Shown here in pieces: positions 8,612-16,470 of a stretch of DNA of 64,000 bases. The first letter of the stretch is position 1; every line of letters begins with the position of its first letter. Origin of the DNA: an uncultured Pelagibacteraceae bacterium (GTDB taxonomy: Bacteria > Pseudomonadota > Alphaproteobacteria > Pelagibacterales > Pelagibacteraceae); the NCBI GenBank assembly GCA_902576815.1, contig CACGWQ010000002.1, positions 1 to 64,000 of the forward strand, read 5' to 3'. The notes below the pieces were generated by a model. The model had not been told where the DNA came from and ran no database searches. It worked only from the letters and a program-made list of their open reading frames with translations. Position numbers and translations under genes: made by a program.

Positions 8612-9517
8612 TTAATTTAATCCAATAAATCTTCTATTAGATTGCATTATCATACTATAATAAAATATAGCTAAAAAAATAAAGAAGCCACCAATAATTG
8701 TATTGGTTGAAGGAATTTCATTTATTCCAAGCCATGGAAGCCAAACCCAAAATATTCCTCCTATTACTTCAGTCAAAGACAATAGAGTCAAATCAGCTGC
8801 AGGAATATGTTTAGATCCAATTGAGTAAAAAATTAAACCCATACAAACAAGTGTTCCATGAGTGGCAAATAATGCTTCATTTTTATTTGAAGATAAGAAA
8901 TTTGCATCGTTATTTAAAAGCATAACTGTTGAAAATAAAAAACAAAATAATCCAGCTATAGCAACAGTTGTAAACTTGGGAGTTTGTTTTCTCCATCTCA
9001 GACTTACTGAAAAAATTGAAAAACCTAGTGCAGATACTAATCCAAATATTAAACCCATTAAAGAATTTTCTCCAGTATTATCGTAGGCCATTACAATTAT
9101 ACCAAATGCTGCAACTAAAATTGATATCCAAACTGTGATTGATATTTTTTCTTTCAAGAAAAGGAAACCAAGTAGTGCAGTTATAAAAGGCATTGCAGCT
9201 AAACATAATAGAGTTACTGCTGCTGTCGTGTTAGTTATTGACCAAATAAAAGTTATCATTGCTGTTCCTAAACCAATACCACCTATAATTCCAGATATCC
9301 CAATTTTTAAATAATTTTTATAAAATGAAATTCCTTCTTCCAAGAATAAGTAAACATTGAGCAATAAAAATATAACAATGCCTCTTGCAAACAAGTATTG
9401 CCAAGGGACAGTTTCGGGTTGATCTATATGTCTTACAACATATGGTCCAAATGACCAAAGTATGCCTGCAAATAAAACAATTGGAATAGCTACTTTAGGA
9501 TTTTTTAAATCAGGCAT
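8612..9517 (-). CDS. EamA/DMT-family permease
   Basis: A 301-aa, roughly ten-helix protein with two EamA halves (FSFGPYVVRHIDQPETVPWQ variant N-terminus, NTTAAVTLLCLAAMPFITAL, later GGIFWVWLPWLG). It is an inner-membrane metabolite exporter or importer. As first gene of the operon with amidinotransferase and threonine aldolase, it may move a guanidino compound or amino acid; that is inference from position only. Confidence 0.85.
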   Translation of the reverse strand: MPDLKNPKVAIPIVLFAGILWSFGPYVVRHIDQPETVPWQYLFARGIVIFLLLNVYLFLEEGISFYKNYLKIGISGIIGGIGLGTAMITFIWSITNTTAAVTLLCLAAMPFITALLGFLFLKEKISITVWISILVAAFGIIVMAYDNTGENSLMGLIFGLVSALGFSIFSVSLRWRKQTPKFTTVAIAGLFCFLFSTVMLLNNDANFLSSNKNEALFATHGTLVCMGLIFYSIGSKHIPAADLTLLSLTEVIGGIFWVWLPWLGINEIPSTNTIIGGFFIFLAIFYYSMIMQSNRRFIGLN

Positions 9518-9564
9518 AAATTAATTTATTTTTTATAAATTTTTAGTGATATTATTAAATAAAT

Positions 9565-9966
9565 ATGGATTTAGATATAATAAAAATTGCATCCGACACG
9601 ACTAATAATAAAATATTGAAAGATTACACTCATAGATCGAAATATAAAAATAAAACTTGTGGTGATATAATTGAAATGAGAGTTAATATTAAGAAAAACA
9701 TAATACAAGATATTGGGTATCAGACAAAGTCCTGTGTTTACTGTCAAGCTTCTGCAAGCTTAATATCTCATAAACTTATCAAAAAAAGTAAAAATAAAGT
9801 GAATTACTTATTAAAAAATCTTATCGATTATTTTGAAAATGAAATTAAACCTTTGCCAAAAAATCTAAATAAATTTAATAAATTGTTTAATAAAAAAAAT
9901 ATATCTAGAAAAAACTGTGTATTAATGCCATTAATTGCACTTAAGAAACTCAGCATTGATGAATAA
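9565..9966 (+). CDS. NifU/IscU-like Fe-S scaffold-type protein
   Basis: The 133-aa protein has the three cysteines of the NifU N-terminal/SufU fold: Cys32 in KTCGDII, Cys57 (plus Cys60) in SCVYCQASASLI, and a C-terminal Cys in RKNCVLMPLIALKK. These bind a nascent [2Fe-2S] cluster or zinc in the family. The second motif with an extra Cys60 differs from IscU. It may help assemble Fe-S clusters in the cytosol. Its stop overlaps the HPP gene start by 8 nt. Confidence 0.8.
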   Translation: MDLDIIKIASDTTNNKILKDYTHRSKYKNKTCGDIIEMRVNIKKNIIQDIGYQTKSCVYCQASASLISHKLIKKSKNKVNYLLKNLIDYFENEIKPLPKNLNKFNKLFNKKNISRKNCVLMPLIALKKLSIDE

Positions 9967-10423
9967 CTTAGATATTAAAAAACCTGTTATCGCTGCAATA
10001 TTTTCTACTTTGACAATTGGGGTTTTGTCATTGCTTACTTATAAAACACCTTATGGATTATTTTTGATTGCTTCCTTTGGTTCTACAATGGTTTTACTTT
10101 ATGGTTATCCAGAAAGTCCTTTTGCAAAACCTAAAAATATATTTTTTGGTCATTTTTTAACCTCGCTTGTTGGTGTGATATTCGTGAATTTCGTTCCACT
10201 CCCGATATTTATTATTATACCTGTCGCTGTTGGAATAGGTGTAGGATTAATGATCATTCTTAATGTAACCCACCCTCCTGCAGGAGGAAATCCTATAATT
10301 GTGATCATGGGATCGGTTTCTTTTGAATATTTAATATCCCCAGTTATAAGTGGATCAATTATTGTGATAGTTTTCGGCATAATCTTGAACAAATTTATTG
10401 CTAAAAGGAATTACCCAAAATAA
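9959..10423 (+). CDS. HPP-family membrane protein
   Basis: From the ATG at 9959 (8-nt overlap with the previous gene) this is a 154-aa protein with about five hydrophobic segments and the family signature NVTHPPAGGNPIIV. HPP proteins are integral membrane proteins, some linked to nitrite transport in plastids. An upstream in-frame ATG at 9935 lies inside the NifU-like gene and is less likely. The coupled start suggests coexpression with the Fe-S protein. Confidence 0.8.
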   Translation: MNNLDIKKPVIAAIFSTLTIGVLSLLTYKTPYGLFLIASFGSTMVLLYGYPESPFAKPKNIFFGHFLTSLVGVIFVNFVPLPIFIIIPVAVGIGVGLMIILNVTHPPAGGNPIIVIMGSVSFEYLISPVISGSIIVIVFGIILNKFIAKRNYPK

Positions 10424-10435
10424 ACACAATTTGTT

Positions 10436-10463
10436 TGCTAGTCCTATTTAACTTGTGCTAGTC
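10436..10463. repeat. Direct repeat TGCTAGTC x2 upstream of fdh
   Basis: TGCTAGTC occurs at 10436-10443 and 10456-10463, exactly 20 bp apart (about two helical turns), 55-80 nt before the formate dehydrogenase start. Such phasing fits a dimeric activator site. No known consensus was recognised. Confidence 0.35.
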
Positions 10464-10517
10464 TTTTCAAATAATAATTAATAATTCAGCTTTAAGAAGC
10501 TAGTAATAGGAGTAAAA

Positions 10518-11717
10518 ATGAAAGTACTTTGTGTATTGTATGATGATCCAAAAGGAGGAATGCCTAAATCTTATCCTCTATCGGATTTACCAAAATTAGA
10601 GAAATATCCAGATGGAATGACATTGCCATCACCTAAAGGAAGAGATTTTACACCAGGCCAATTACTTGGTTGTGTTTCAGGTGAACTTGGTTTGAGAAAA
10701 TTTTTAGAGAGCAACGGACACGAGTTAGTTGTTACTAACAGTAAAGATGGAGATGGATGCGAAGCGGATAAACATATTGTTGATGCTGACATTGTTATCT
10801 CTCAACCATTTTTCCCTTATTATTTAACTAAAGAAAGAATCGCTAAAGCTAAAAACCTTAAGATGGCAATTACAGCAGGAATAGGTTCTGATCACGTTGA
10901 TTTACAAGCAGCAATGGATAATAAAATTGATGTTGTTGAAGTAACTTTTTGTAATTCTAGATCAGTTGCTGAACACATAGTAATGATGATTGTCTCAATG
11001 GTTAGAGATTATCACAATCAACATAGAATAGTTAATGAAGGTGGATGGAATATTGCAGATGCTGTTCAGAGAAGTTATGACGTTGAAGGAATGCATATAG
11101 GAACTGTTGCTGCTGGAAGAATCGGTTTAGATGCACTTAGAAAAATGAAACCGTTTGATGTTCATTTACACTATTTTGATAGACATAAATTACCTGACAG
11201 TGTTGAAAAAGAACTAAACTTAACTTTTCATGAATCTGTGGAGTCTATGGTAAAAGTTTGCGACGTTGTTACAATTAATTGTCCACTTCATCCAGAAACT
11301 GAAAATTTGTTTGATGATGAAATGATAAGTAAAATGAAAAAAGGGGCTTACATAGTTAATACTGCAAGAGGTAAAATTTGTAATCGAGATGCAATAGCTA
11401 AAGCCCTTAAAAGTGGACAGCTAAGTGGATACGCAGGTGATGTATGGTTTCCACAGCCTGCTCCAAATGACCATGTATGGAGAACAATGCCAAATCATGG
11501 AATGACACCACACACTTCTGGTACATCTTTATCTGCTCAAGCAAGATATGCAGATGGAGTTAGAGAAATATTGGAATGTTTCTTTGAAGGAAAAGAAATT
11601 AGAAATCAATATTTGATTGTAAAAGATGGCCAATTAGCAGGAATGGGTGCACATTCTTACAGTAAAGGGTCTGCAACTAGTGGATCAGAAGAAGCTGCTA
11701 AATATCAAAAAAAGTAA
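10518..11717 (+). CDS. fdh: NAD-dependent formate dehydrogenase
   Basis: The 399-aa protein aligns collinearly with Pseudomonas-type NAD FDH. Residues at family positions are present: Asn146 (FCNSRS), Asp221 of the NAD-binding YFDRH, Arg284 (NTARGK), Gln313 (FPQPAP) and His332 (TPHTSGT). The Rossmann loop is VAAGRIGLDAL. It oxidises formate to CO2 and makes NADH in the cytosol, with no metal. It has a ribosome site (TAGGAG) and a hairpin AGCTT-TAAG-AAGCT just upstream of it. In methylotrophic or one-carbon metabolism this is the last oxidation step and an energy source. Confidence 0.95.
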   Translation: MKVLCVLYDDPKGGMPKSYPLSDLPKLEKYPDGMTLPSPKGRDFTPGQLLGCVSGELGLRKFLESNGHELVVTNSKDGDGCEADKHIVDADIVISQPFFPYYLTKERIAKAKNLKMAITAGIGSDHVDLQAAMDNKIDVVEVTFCNSRSVAEHIVMMIVSMVRDYHNQHRIVNEGGWNIADAVQRSYDVEGMHIGTVAAGRIGLDALRKMKPFDVHLHYFDRHKLPDSVEKELNLTFHESVESMVKVCDVVTINCPLHPETENLFDDEMISKMKKGAYIVNTARGKICNRDAIAKALKSGQLSGYAGDVWFPQPAPNDHVWRTMPNHGMTPHTSGTSLSAQARYADGVREILECFFEGKEIRNQYLIVKDGQLAGMGAHSYSKGSATSGSEEAAKYQKK

Positions 11718-11727
11718 AATAGATTTA

Positions 11728-11763
11728 TTAAAGGTATGCTACTTAAAAAGTAGCTACCTTTAA
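11728..11763 (+). terminator. Hairpin after formate dehydrogenase
   Basis: AAAGGTA and TACCTTT plus an inner GCTACT/AGTAGC pair around a short A-rich loop, with a single bulged T, starting 11 nt after the fdh stop. No strong T-tract follows, so it is a probable but imperfect terminator. Confidence 0.55.
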
Positions 11764-11802
11764 TACCATAGATTTAAACCCTCATTATTATATATTTTGG
11801 AT

Positions 11803-12375
11803 ATGAGGTTATTTTACTACTTTTTATTGTTATTTCTTATCTCGACATCATTGTCTCATTCTAAAGATAAGGCATATTTTGCAGGAGGTTGCTTCTGGTG
11901 TATGGAGGAGTCCTTTGAAATGTTGGAAGGTGTAGAAGAAGTTATATCAGGTTACTCAGGAGGGATAACTGCAAATCCAACATATAGGGAAGTCACTTAT
12001 GGAGATACTGGTCATTTTGAGGTTGTTGAAATAATTTATGACAAAGAGAAAATATCCTATAAAGAACTCTTAAAAAACTTCTGGCTTAATATTGATCCAT
12101 TTGATGCTTATGGCCAGTTTTGCGATAAAGGATACAGCTACAGATCTGTAGCATTTTATGAAAACAATTATCAGAAAGATTTAATTGATAAAGATATAAA
12201 AAGATTAGAAAAGAAATTTAAAAAGAAGGTAGTCACATATGTTAAAAAATTTGAGATTTTTTACAAAGCAGAGGATAAACATCAAGATTACTATCAAGTA
12301 TATTTAGAAAATTATTTAAAATATAAGAAAGCATGCAAAAGAGAGAGAATACTTGATATTATTTGGGGATCATAA
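11803..12375 (+). CDS. msrA: Peptide-methionine (S)-S-oxide reductase MsrA, exported
   Basis: From the ATG at 11803 the protein is 190 aa. Residues 1-19 form a hydrophobic signal peptide, followed directly by the MsrA core AYFAGGCFWCMEESF, with catalytic Cys30 and Cys33. GYSGG, YGDTGHFEVVE and HQDYYQ are also seen. It reduces methionine-S-sulfoxide, probably in the periplasm. A TTG two codons upstream (11797) is also possible. With the exported MsrB it covers both sulfoxide isomers. Confidence 0.9.
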   Translation: MRLFYYFLLLFLISTSLSHSKDKAYFAGGCFWCMEESFEMLEGVEEVISGYSGGITANPTYREVTYGDTGHFEVVEIIYDKEKISYKELLKNFWLNIDPFDAYGQFCDKGYSYRSVAFYENNYQKDLIDKDIKRLEKKFKKKVVTYVKKFEIFYKAEDKHQDYYQVYLENYLKYKKACKRERILDIIWGS

Positions 12376-12378
12376 TTA

Positions 12379-13386
12379 ATGCCAGTAACAAGCAAATTTG
12401 TAGCTTTAAAAAACTATATCCCCACAGGTTTACCAAAAGAAACTGACTTTGAAATAAAAACTAAAGAGATATCTTTAGATACTAAGAACAATATATTGGT
12501 TTTAAATTTATGGATTTCAGTTGATCCTTATATGAGGGCAAGAATGACTGAAAGAAAAAACTATAAACCACCTTTTAATATTGGCGAAGAGATGGAAGGT
12601 TATGCTTTAGGTATAGTTAAAGAATCTAAAGACAAAAATTTTAAAGAAGGAGAAATTGTTTTTAGTAATTTCGGAATGAGAGATTACTTTGTTTGTAATT
12701 CCAATGATCTAAAAAAAATTGAGCCAATGAATATTCCTATTCAAACATATCTAGGTCCACTTGGAATGACAGGTCATACAGCTTATATTGGACTTTTTAA
12801 ACATGGTGAATTAAAACCAGGTCAAACAATCCTTGTTTCTTCAGCTGGAGGTAGTGTTGGATCTACCGTTTGTCAAATTGCAAAAAATATGGGTTGTAAA
12901 GTAATTGCAAGTACAGGATCAGATGAAAAAGTTAAATGGTTAAAAAATGATTTAAAAATTGATCATGCGTTTAATTATAAAAAAATTGAAAATCTTGTTT
13001 TGCATCTTAAAGAAGTTTGTCCTGAAGGATTTGATTTATATTTTGATAATGTAGGTGGCGATTTCTTAGAGTCAGCTATTTTTCAAATGAAGAACTTTGG
13101 AAGAATTGTAATTTGTGGAAGGATATCCCAAATGAATGCAACTAATCCTGGCTCTGGTTTAAAAAATATGGCCCATGTTCTTGTAAAAAGACTAACTATT
13201 AAAGGTTTTATAATTTTTGATCATGAAAATGATAGAGAACAGTTTGAAACCGATATGGTTAAATGGCTATTAGAAGATAAAATTAAATTTAAAGAAACTG
13301 TTTACGAGGGTATAGAAAATACGCCAAAATCATTCATTGATTTATTAGAAGGTAAAAACATAGGAAAAATGCTTGTAAAAATTTAA
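12379..13386 (+). CDS. NADPH-dependent MDR reductase (CurA/leukotriene-B4-dehydrogenase type)
   Basis: The 335-aa protein has no structural-zinc cysteines. The NADPH loop is SSAGGSVGSTVCQIA, with VDPYMRARM near the N-terminus and GPLGMTGHTAYIGL before the Rossmann domain. These are marks of the zinc-less MDR group that reduces enone double bonds (curcumin reductase, 15-oxoprostaglandin reductase). The natural substrate is unknown. It follows msrA by 3 nt, so the two are probably cotranscribed; it may detoxify unsaturated carbonyls from lipid oxidation. Confidence 0.82.
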   Translation: MPVTSKFVALKNYIPTGLPKETDFEIKTKEISLDTKNNILVLNLWISVDPYMRARMTERKNYKPPFNIGEEMEGYALGIVKESKDKNFKEGEIVFSNFGMRDYFVCNSNDLKKIEPMNIPIQTYLGPLGMTGHTAYIGLFKHGELKPGQTILVSSAGGSVGSTVCQIAKNMGCKVIASTGSDEKVKWLKNDLKIDHAFNYKKIENLVLHLKEVCPEGFDLYFDNVGGDFLESAIFQMKNFGRIVICGRISQMNATNPGSGLKNMAHVLVKRLTIKGFIIFDHENDREQFETDMVKWLLEDKIKFKETVYEGIENTPKSFIDLLEGKNIGKMLVKI

Positions 13387-13397
13387 TTAGAATTTTT

Positions 13398-13568
13398 ATG
13401 AAATTTTTAAAGAAGTTTTATAGACCCTTTTTATTAACCTATATTTTTTTGAGTATAGCTATCAGTTTTTATCCATCATTTGATTTTTACTCACTAAAAG
13501 GTCAAATTCTTATAATTGCTGTTTCTTTTTTTAATGGGATGATGGGAGTTTACGTAAAAAAATTATAA
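13398..13568 (+). CDS. Small two-helix membrane protein, 56 aa (candidate)
   Basis: An ATG 11 nt after the MDR gene opens a 56-codon frame ending TAA at 13566-13568. The product starts MKFLKKFYRPF and has two hydrophobic stretches (about residues 11-25 and 36-53) with positive ends. It overlaps the 3' end of the convergent oxidase gene by 6 nt. It fills an otherwise empty 176-nt gap. No family recognised. Confidence 0.5.
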   Translation: MKFLKKFYRPFLLTYIFLSIAISFYPSFDFYSLKGQILIIAVSFFNGMMGVYVKKL

Positions 13569-14666
13569 GACGTAGGGCTCGGGTCTTGCAGAGCTATTTA
13601 ATACTCTTTCGACTGCGAAAACACTAATATCTATAGTTTGATAACTACCTGTAGTTATTAATTCAGTTAGAGCTCTACCAATTCCTGGTGCTTGCATTAA
13701 ACCTCTGCCGGTAAATCCTGAGGCCATGTAAACATTTTCATATTTTGGATGTTTTCCAACTACAGCATTATTATCTAATTTGTTACAATCATAATATCCA
13801 GCCCATCCACCTGTTAACTTTAGTTCTTCAAATGCTGGTATCCTTTTTGCAAGAGCAGGCCAAACTAATTCTTCAAAATCATTCCATGCAGGTTCGAGAT
13901 CTTCTACATCAAAAACTGAAATTGGAGAACCTGCTAAATATTCTTTTCCTTCTGGTCGCCAATATACTCCTGTTGTTAGATCTCCGGATAATGGCATCTC
14001 TGGAATATGTTCAGGACATTTAACTCTAAAGACTGTATGTTTTTGAGGTACTACAGGAATATCTTCAAGTAGTTCCTTTGTCCAACACCCAGCTGCGGAA
14101 ATAATTGTTTTTGCATTAATTTCGGAAAGGCTCTTAACCTCTCCCTTAATAAATTCTGCCCCAAGATCAATTGCTTTATGCTTTAAAGCGCTATGAAATA
14201 AAAATGGATCAATCCATCCCTCGCTCTTGTTATCAGTAAATGTTGCAGTTTCAATTCCTTTCTCATTAATGTAAGGAAAATAGTTTTTTAATTCAGAACC
14301 TTTAATATTTTTTGTACCCGCTTCACATTCTTTATGATTTTCTAAAGCTCTGTATTGCTCTTCTGCATGATCTGGTCCAAACATTAGAAGGTATCCATTG
14401 GGCACCATGCTAGCTGTTGGATATGGATTTTTTTCAGTTTTCAATAATTCTGGTATTTTAAATATAAATTCCCTTGCGAATTTTCCTAAAAGAATATTTT
14501 CTTTTTGAAAAAACTGTCTTCTAAATCCACCAAGTGATAATGGGAATGATGCAGTTTTATAAGTTGGATCCCTTTCAATGACTTTTACTTTTCTGCCTTC
14601 TTTGGACATAAAGTATGCAGTTGCAGCTCCAATTATACCACCACCTACTATTACAACATCATCCAT
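13563..14666 (-). CDS. FAD-dependent oxidoreductase, DAO family (sarcosine/glycine-oxidase-like)
   Basis: The 367-aa protein starts with VVIVGGGIIGAATAYFM, a Rossmann FAD loop, then SFPLSLGGFRRQF, and ends with NVYMASGFTGRGLMQAPGIG, the second FAD contact of D-amino-acid-oxidase-fold enzymes. Such enzymes oxidise secondary or D-amino acids like sarcosine or dimethylglycine. A single FAD domain without GcvT-like domains argues against dimethylglycine dehydrogenase. It starts 1 nt after the tspO stop codon and is probably coexpressed with it. Confidence 0.82.
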   Translation of the reverse strand: MDDVVIVGGGIIGAATAYFMSKEGRKVKVIERDPTYKTASFPLSLGGFRRQFFQKENILLGKFAREFIFKIPELLKTEKNPYPTASMVPNGYLLMFGPDHAEEQYRALENHKECEAGTKNIKGSELKNYFPYINEKGIETATFTDNKSEGWIDPFLFHSALKHKAIDLGAEFIKGEVKSLSEINAKTIISAAGCWTKELLEDIPVVPQKHTVFRVKCPEHIPEMPLSGDLTTGVYWRPEGKEYLAGSPISVFDVEDLEPAWNDFEELVWPALAKRIPAFEELKLTGGWAGYYDCNKLDNNAVVGKHPKYENVYMASGFTGRGLMQAPGIGRALTELITTGSYQTIDISVFAVERVLNSSARPEPYVL

Positions 14667-14667
14667 A

Positions 14668-15135
14668 TTAGTTTATCAAAAAAATGTTTATATTTAAAAG
14701 CAATGCAAAACAACACCATAACAAATATGGAATCATTAAATACATGCTTAATAGACTTATATTCTTATATTTAAATACCAATAAAACAATAAATATAATT
14801 AACACAACAAGATTTAAAATTGCTAAAGAAATATTATGGAAACCAAAGAAAACAACACTCCAAGTTGTATTAAAAAAAAGATGAATGAAATATAAAAATA
14901 CAATATTTAAATTTTTTGTGTTTTTATGCCACGCATTCCATATGGCTATTGTCATAAATAAATAAAGTAATGTCCATACTGGCCCAAATATCCAATCTGG
15001 TGGATTGTATTGAGGTTTAGATAAATTTGAATACCAAGGTTCTTTAAAATTTATAGTAACCAAACCTCCAATAAATGATGCTGAAAACGTAGTAATTGCA
15101 AAGAGAATAAAAGATAAAATTTTATTTTTTTGCAT
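14668..15135 (-). CDS. tspO: TspO/MBR-family tryptophan-rich sensory protein
   Basis: The 155-aa protein has five membrane helices and the signature PPDWIFGPVWTLLYLFMTIA, plus WNAWHK and a C-terminal LLWCCFALLLN. TspO proteins bind porphyrins and isoprenoid-type ligands in the membrane; in Rhodobacter TspO tunes gene expression by oxygen. It is first in a two-gene operon with the DAO-type oxidase. Only 24 nt separate it from the divergent SDR start. Confidence 0.88.
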   Translation of the reverse strand: MQKNKILSFILFAITTFSASFIGGLVTINFKEPWYSNLSKPQYNPPDWIFGPVWTLLYLFMTIAIWNAWHKNTKNLNIVFLYFIHLFFNTTWSVVFFGFHNISLAILNLVVLIIFIVLLVFKYKNISLLSMYLMIPYLLWCCFALLLNINIFLIN

Positions 15136-15159
15136 TTAAGTACTATACAGCAGTTAAAT

Positions 15160-15918
15160 ATGAATAAAAAAGTAATTTGGATCACCGGCGGAAGTACAGG
15201 AATTGGCAAAGCACTTGCATTAAAATTTGCTAATAATGGATGGACAGTTGCTATTTCTGCAAGAAGAGAAAATTTATTAAAAGAAATTGAAGATAAGCAT
15301 CAAAATATTAAATCTTTTCCTCTTGATGTAAATGACAAGGAAAAGTGTAAGTCTGTTTTTGAAAATATAAAAAAGGAACTTGGGGATATTGAAATTTGTT
15401 TTTTTTCTACAGGTACCTGGGATCCAAAAAAAGAAAGAGAAATTGATGTAGAACAAATTGAAAATGTATTTAAGGTAAACTTTTTTGGAACATTAAATTG
15501 TATAAAAGCAGTTGAAACTCATTTTCGTGAAAGAGAAAAAGGTATCATTACCATTGTATCTTCAATTGCAGGATACAAAGGCTTACCTAATTCAAGTGGC
15601 TATGGACCATCTAAAGCTGCTTTAAGTAATCTTGCTGAAAGTTTACATTTTGATTTTGGAAGATATGGTGTGAGGGTTTGTTTAGTTTCTCCAGGTTTTA
15701 TCAAAACACCAATGACTGATAAGAATGATTTTAAGATGCCATTTCTAAAAACTCCAGAATTCTCAGCAGACAAAATTTACGATGGACTTATTAATGGTTC
15801 TAATTTTGAAATACATTATCCAAAAGAATTAACTTTGATACTTAAATTTTTAAAAATAATTCCTGATCGACTATATTTTTATTTAATACGGAAATTAACT
15901 AAATTACAAAAAAAATAA
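15160..15918 (+). CDS. Short-chain dehydrogenase/reductase
   Basis: Starting at ATG 15160 the protein is 252 aa. It has the classical SDR pattern: TGGSTGIGKAL, SARREN, the catalytic Ser in SSIAG, YGPSK (Tyr and Lys) and SPGFIKTPM. The upstream in-frame ATG at 15130 would overlap the divergent tspO start and is less likely. It ends 2 nt from the convergent DUF3833 gene. SDRs of this kind are found beside Cfa-like/DUF1365 clusters in other alphaproteobacteria, so it may act on lipid intermediates. Confidence 0.85.
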   Translation: MNKKVIWITGGSTGIGKALALKFANNGWTVAISARRENLLKEIEDKHQNIKSFPLDVNDKEKCKSVFENIKKELGDIEICFFSTGTWDPKKEREIDVEQIENVFKVNFFGTLNCIKAVETHFREREKGIITIVSSIAGYKGLPNSSGYGPSKAALSNLAESLHFDFGRYGVRVCLVSPGFIKTPMTDKNDFKMPFLKTPEFSADKIYDGLINGSNFEIHYPKELTLILKFLKIIPDRLYFYLIRKLTKLQKK

Positions 15919-15920
15919 AA

Positions 15921-16469
15921 TTAATCTTTAACAAACATTACAGTCAATTCAGCGACTTTAATTCCAAATTTTGTCATTTTCGCTCTGTTGATAGCTACTC
16001 TTTCGTCTTGCATAAATATCCAATCATCAAAGGTAATTTTGATATTTTTTCCTTTCACAGGAACTAACAAAACATACTCAAATTTAAATGCTGGGCCATA
16101 TGAATACCCCCTAGCCTTACCAACTACATCGCCTGCAGTTCCCTCGTAATTATGTTCATCAATTTTATCAATTACCCATTGCCTATTTTGTATTTCACCA
16201 TCATTCCAAATAAATTTTTCGTCTAATATAAGTTGTTTGCCATCCCACTTACCGTCTAGGTCTGCTGAAAATTGTCTTGTAACTCTACCTGATCTGTTTT
16301 GTAGTATACCCCAAGCTTTGACGTTTCCGCTTAAATATTCTTCAATTATTAATCTTGGTTTTCGATCTTTAAAATCTTCTGGTTTCATAGATTGATTATT
16401 TATACAGCTTGTAATTAATCCTGTAAAAATTATCAATAAAAATACTTTAAAAAATTTTTTGTTAATCAT
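15921..16469 (-). CDS. DUF3833 lipoprotein
   Basis: The 182-aa protein has a lipoprotein signal ending LITSC (Cys22 as lipidated residue). The mature part, with NVKAWGILQNRSGRVTRQF and many Trp and Asp residues, fits DUF3833, a lipocalin-like beta-rich family. It would be anchored at a membrane facing the periplasm. It is the last gene of the flavin oxidoreductase-DUF1365-Cfa run (1-nt gap to Cfa). Family members often accompany Cfa-like genes, suggesting lipid binding. Confidence 0.82.
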   Translation of the reverse strand: MINKKFFKVFLLIIFTGLITSCINNQSMKPEDFKDRKPRLIIEEYLSGNVKAWGILQNRSGRVTRQFSADLDGKWDGKQLILDEKFIWNDGEIQNRQWVIDKIDEHNYEGTAGDVVGKARGYSYGPAFKFEYVLLVPVKGKNIKITFDDWIFMQDERVAINRAKMTKFGIKVAELTVMFVKD

Positions 16470-16470
16470 A

